From contig JALTGF010000001.1 of assembly GCA_027077325.1 (NCBI GenBank), forward strand, positions 1 through 5,652: a stretch of 5,652 bases of DNA. Reading direction: 5' to 3'. The stretch is from an archaeon (GTDB lineage: Archaea > Undinarchaeota > Undinarchaeia > Undinarchaeales > JALTGF01). Numbering within the stretch: the first letter of the stretch is position 1; each line of letters starts with the position of its first letter. The notes under the pieces were generated by a model. That model did not search any database. It was given only the letters and a program-made list of their open reading frames with translations, and was not told the origin of the DNA. Made by a program: the position numbers and the translations under genes. This document shows, one piece after another, positions 4,329 to 5,652 of this stretch.

Positions 4329-4756
4329 TAAAATCTAACAAGCTCTTCTTTTCTAAAAAATATTGGAATTTCACGAGCTGCGCTTGTTGTTGAGTCAGAA
4401 GCATGGATTATATTTGCTGGAAGCTCTTGGTCTCTTCCAAAATCATACCTAATTGTTCCTGGCTCTGCTTTCTTTGGGTTTGTTGCTCCAATTAAGTTCC
4501 TTATCCTTTTAACTGCATCATTTCCCTGGACAACCATTGGAAAAGCAGGACCTGAAAGTGCAAATTCAACCAAGCCCTCATAAAATTCTTTTCCCTCATG
4601 CTCTTCATAAAGCTTCCTCGCTTGAGATTCTTTTATGTTAATTAATTTGGCAGCAACTAGTTTTAAACCAGAGTCCTCAATTCTTTTGACAATTGCCCCA
4701 ATCAGGTTTTTCTTTACCGCGTCTGGTTTTATCATAACAAATGTTCTCTCAGCCAT
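4328..4756 (-). CDS. ndk: Nucleoside diphosphate kinase
   Basis: The enzyme transfers phosphate from ATP to nucleoside diphosphates through a phosphohistidine. With the start chosen here it has 142 residues, the normal family length. Visible features are IKPDAV (9-14, with K10), FYEGLVEF (58-65), RNLIGATNP (86-94), PGTIRYDFG (99-107) and NIIHASDS (115-122), with H118 the phosphorylated residue. The ATG at 4756 is preferred over an in-frame start 15 codons upstream. It begins the conserved AERTFVMIKPD block, AGGAG lies at a good distance, and the longer form would run into the L24e gene. It begins one base after the L24e stop codon. The usual Gly after the active-site His is Ala. IRYDFG has Tyr where Gly is common. 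Neither change should abolish activity. Confidence 0.96.
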   Translation of the reverse strand: MAERTFVMIKPDAVKKNLIGAIVKRIEDSGLKLVAAKLINIKESQARKLYEEHEGKEFYEGLVEFALSGPAFPMVVQGNDAVKRIRNLIGATNPKKAEPGTIRYDFGRDQELPANIIHASDSTTSAAREIPIFFRKEELVRF

Positions 4757-4757
4757 T

Positions 4758-5006
4758 TCATTCTCCTGTGGCTTTTGGTTTTTCATTTTTTTCCTTGACA
4801 ACTTTTGGAGTTGCCTCGGTAACTTTTTTGCCCTTGAACTGTTTATATTTTAAGGTCCACTTTACTTTTATAGGATTTCTTTTTAGTTTCAGATAATTTT
4901 TTTCACACTTATTTGAGCAAAAATGTAAAATAGAGCCATCTTTAAGGACAACTGTTTTCCCAGTTCCTCTTTCTATTACTCCACCACAAAAGCTACATAT
5001 TTCCAT
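4758..5006 (-). CDS. rpl24e: Large ribosomal subunit protein L24e
   Basis: The 82-residue protein starts with the L24e zinc finger, C4-x2-C7 and C30-x3-C34, then the basic rRNA-binding segment NPIKVKWTLKYKQF (44-57). Archaeal L24e is usually about 60-70 residues. Here residues 62-82 form an extra low-complexity Lys/Glu tail. GAGG, which overlaps the S28e stop codon, serves as ribosome binding site. The gene lies between S28e and ndk, the usual archaeal order. Confidence 0.95.
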   Translation of the reverse strand: MEICSFCGGVIERGTGKTVVLKDGSILHFCSNKCEKNYLKLKRNPIKVKWTLKYKQFKGKKVTEATPKVVKEKNEKPKATGE

Positions 5007-5016
5007 AGTTTAAACC

Positions 5017-5241
5017 TCAAGCATGCCTGATTTCACTTGCTTCAGTGAAAGTTTGCTTTAACATTAGGATATCACCAACTCGTATTGGGCCTTTGACATT
5101 TCTCCTTAAAATGCGGCCTTTGTCCCGACCATCCATTACCTCACATTTTACCTGAGTAATCTCTCCAGTAGCGCCAGTCCTTCGAATAACTTCAACTACT
5201 TTTGCAGGTGTTCCTATGTCAGATTTATATTGTTGTTCCAT
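5017..5241 (-). CDS. rps28e: Small ribosomal subunit protein S28e
   Basis: The 74-residue OB-fold ribosomal protein has the signature TGATGEITQVKCEVMDGRDK (22-41), RNVKGPIRVGDIL (47-59) and the highly conserved C-terminus SEIRHA. It belongs to the small-subunit head near the mRNA exit region. It starts 10 bases after the L7Ae stop codon with no clear Shine-Dalgarno, so translation may be coupled to L7Ae. Residues 1-9 are the variable N-terminus. Confidence 0.96.
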   Translation of the reverse strand: MEQQYKSDIGTPAKVVEVIRRTGATGEITQVKCEVMDGRDKGRILRRNVKGPIRVGDILMLKQTFTEASEIRHA

Positions 5242-5251
5242 TTAATTACAA

Positions 5252-5652
5252 TTATTTAGTTTGACTTGACTTGCTAGGTTCTTCAGATTTCTTTTCTTCT
5301 TTTGGTTTTTCCTTTTCCGCAGCAGGTTTAGGGCTTTCTGGCTTTTCTGCCTTGGCTTCTGGTTTAGCGGCTGGTTTTCCACTAAGCGCTTTCAGTTTTT
5401 CTATTACATCAGCCAATGTTTTTTTAGCTTCGCCAGCATCAACTATTGCAGCTGCGGCAGTTGGAACAACCAACCCGGCTGCTTTGCCTAGCTCTTCCCT
5501 CTTTGAAACAAAAACATAAGGAATGTTTTTCTCTTCGCAGAGTATAGGAAGATGTGCAACAATTTCAGGCGGAGAAACATCTTGTGCAATGGCAACTAAA
5601 AGAGCTTTGCCTCGTTCTATTGCCTTTGTTGCTTCGTTTGTGCCTTTCCTAA
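5252..5652 (-). CDS. rpl7ae: Ribosomal protein L7Ae, partial at the window edge, with a long charged C-terminal tail
   Basis: The reading frame runs off the right end, so the N-terminus is missing. 132 residues are visible. The core is unmistakable: RKGTNEATKAIERG, LLVAIAQDVSPPEIVAHLP, CEEKNIPYVFVSKREELG and AAGLVVPTAAAAI. L7Ae binds kink-turn RNA in the large ribosomal subunit and in C/D and H/ACA guide RNPs. It has also been found in archaeal RNase P. The core ends near codon 5380 (KLKALSG). About 42 further residues rich in Lys, Glu, Pro, Ala and Ser follow, which archaeal L7Ae does not normally carry. The tail is in frame to a TAA stop codon and shows no sign of a frameshift. It is first in the visible operon. 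Confidence 0.96.
   Translation of the reverse strand, partial: RKGTNEATKAIERGKALLVAIAQDVSPPEIVAHLPILCEEKNIPYVFVSKREELGKAAGLVVPTAAAAIVDAGEAKKTLADVIEKLKALSGKPAAKPEAKAEKPESPKPAAEKEKPKEEKKSEEPSKSSQTK

Noticed and set aside
4757..4801. Longer ndk reading frame starting 15 codons upstream
   Set aside because: The added residues come from the end of the L24e gene in another frame. The shorter start has AGGAG at normal spacing and gives the normal family length.

Overview
The window is archaeal. Four genes on the minus strand at the right end run in the order L7Ae, S28e, L24e, nucleoside diphosphate kinase, which is a gene order found only in Archaea. A tRNA-Thr with an intron at the canonical archaeal position 37/38, T-rich terminators and TATA boxes about 26 bases ahead of start codons agree with this. 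Base composition is moderately AT-rich. I cannot name the lineage. A small-genome (DPANN-like) or euryarchaeal origin would both fit.

Right to left along the minus strand, the ribosomal operon (5652 to about 4328) holds partial L7Ae with a long charged tail, S28e, L24e and Ndk, spaced 0 to 10 bases apart. It runs without a break into two metabolic genes. The first is an LsrF-type class I aldolase/thiolase whose start codon overlaps the ndk stop codon (TAATG). The second, 25 bases further on, is a zinc-dependent NAD-type alcohol/polyol dehydrogenase. Next is a toxin-antitoxin module: a winged-helix antitoxin and a RelE-like toxin. Each appears to have its own leaderless promoter, with palindromes close to the start sites. 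Then comes a 193-base intergenic region unusually rich in ordered DNA motifs. It contains four TTAACA boxes exactly 11 bp apart, several GTTAC boxes, and two long inverted repeats around a leaderless TATA promoter. This region drives a two-gene operon of a small winged-helix regulator and a multi-helix membrane protein related to the transmembrane part of mechanosensitive channels.

Below that operon lies about 290 bases without a protein gene. It holds a three-stem RNA fold followed at once by a T7 tract on the minus strand, then a promoter, then a 14-bp copy of the 5' end of the tRNA gene, and then the real tRNA-Thr, 86 bp further along. The left end has a small basic protein with a zinc-ribbon-like end, on the plus strand and convergent with the tRNA.

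The most unusual parts are the phased-repeat control region ahead of the regulator/channel operon, the duplicated tRNA 5' end that separates the tRNA from its apparent promoter, and the structured RNA in the 3' untranslated region of the channel gene. The metabolic pair attached to the ribosomal operon is also worth attention.
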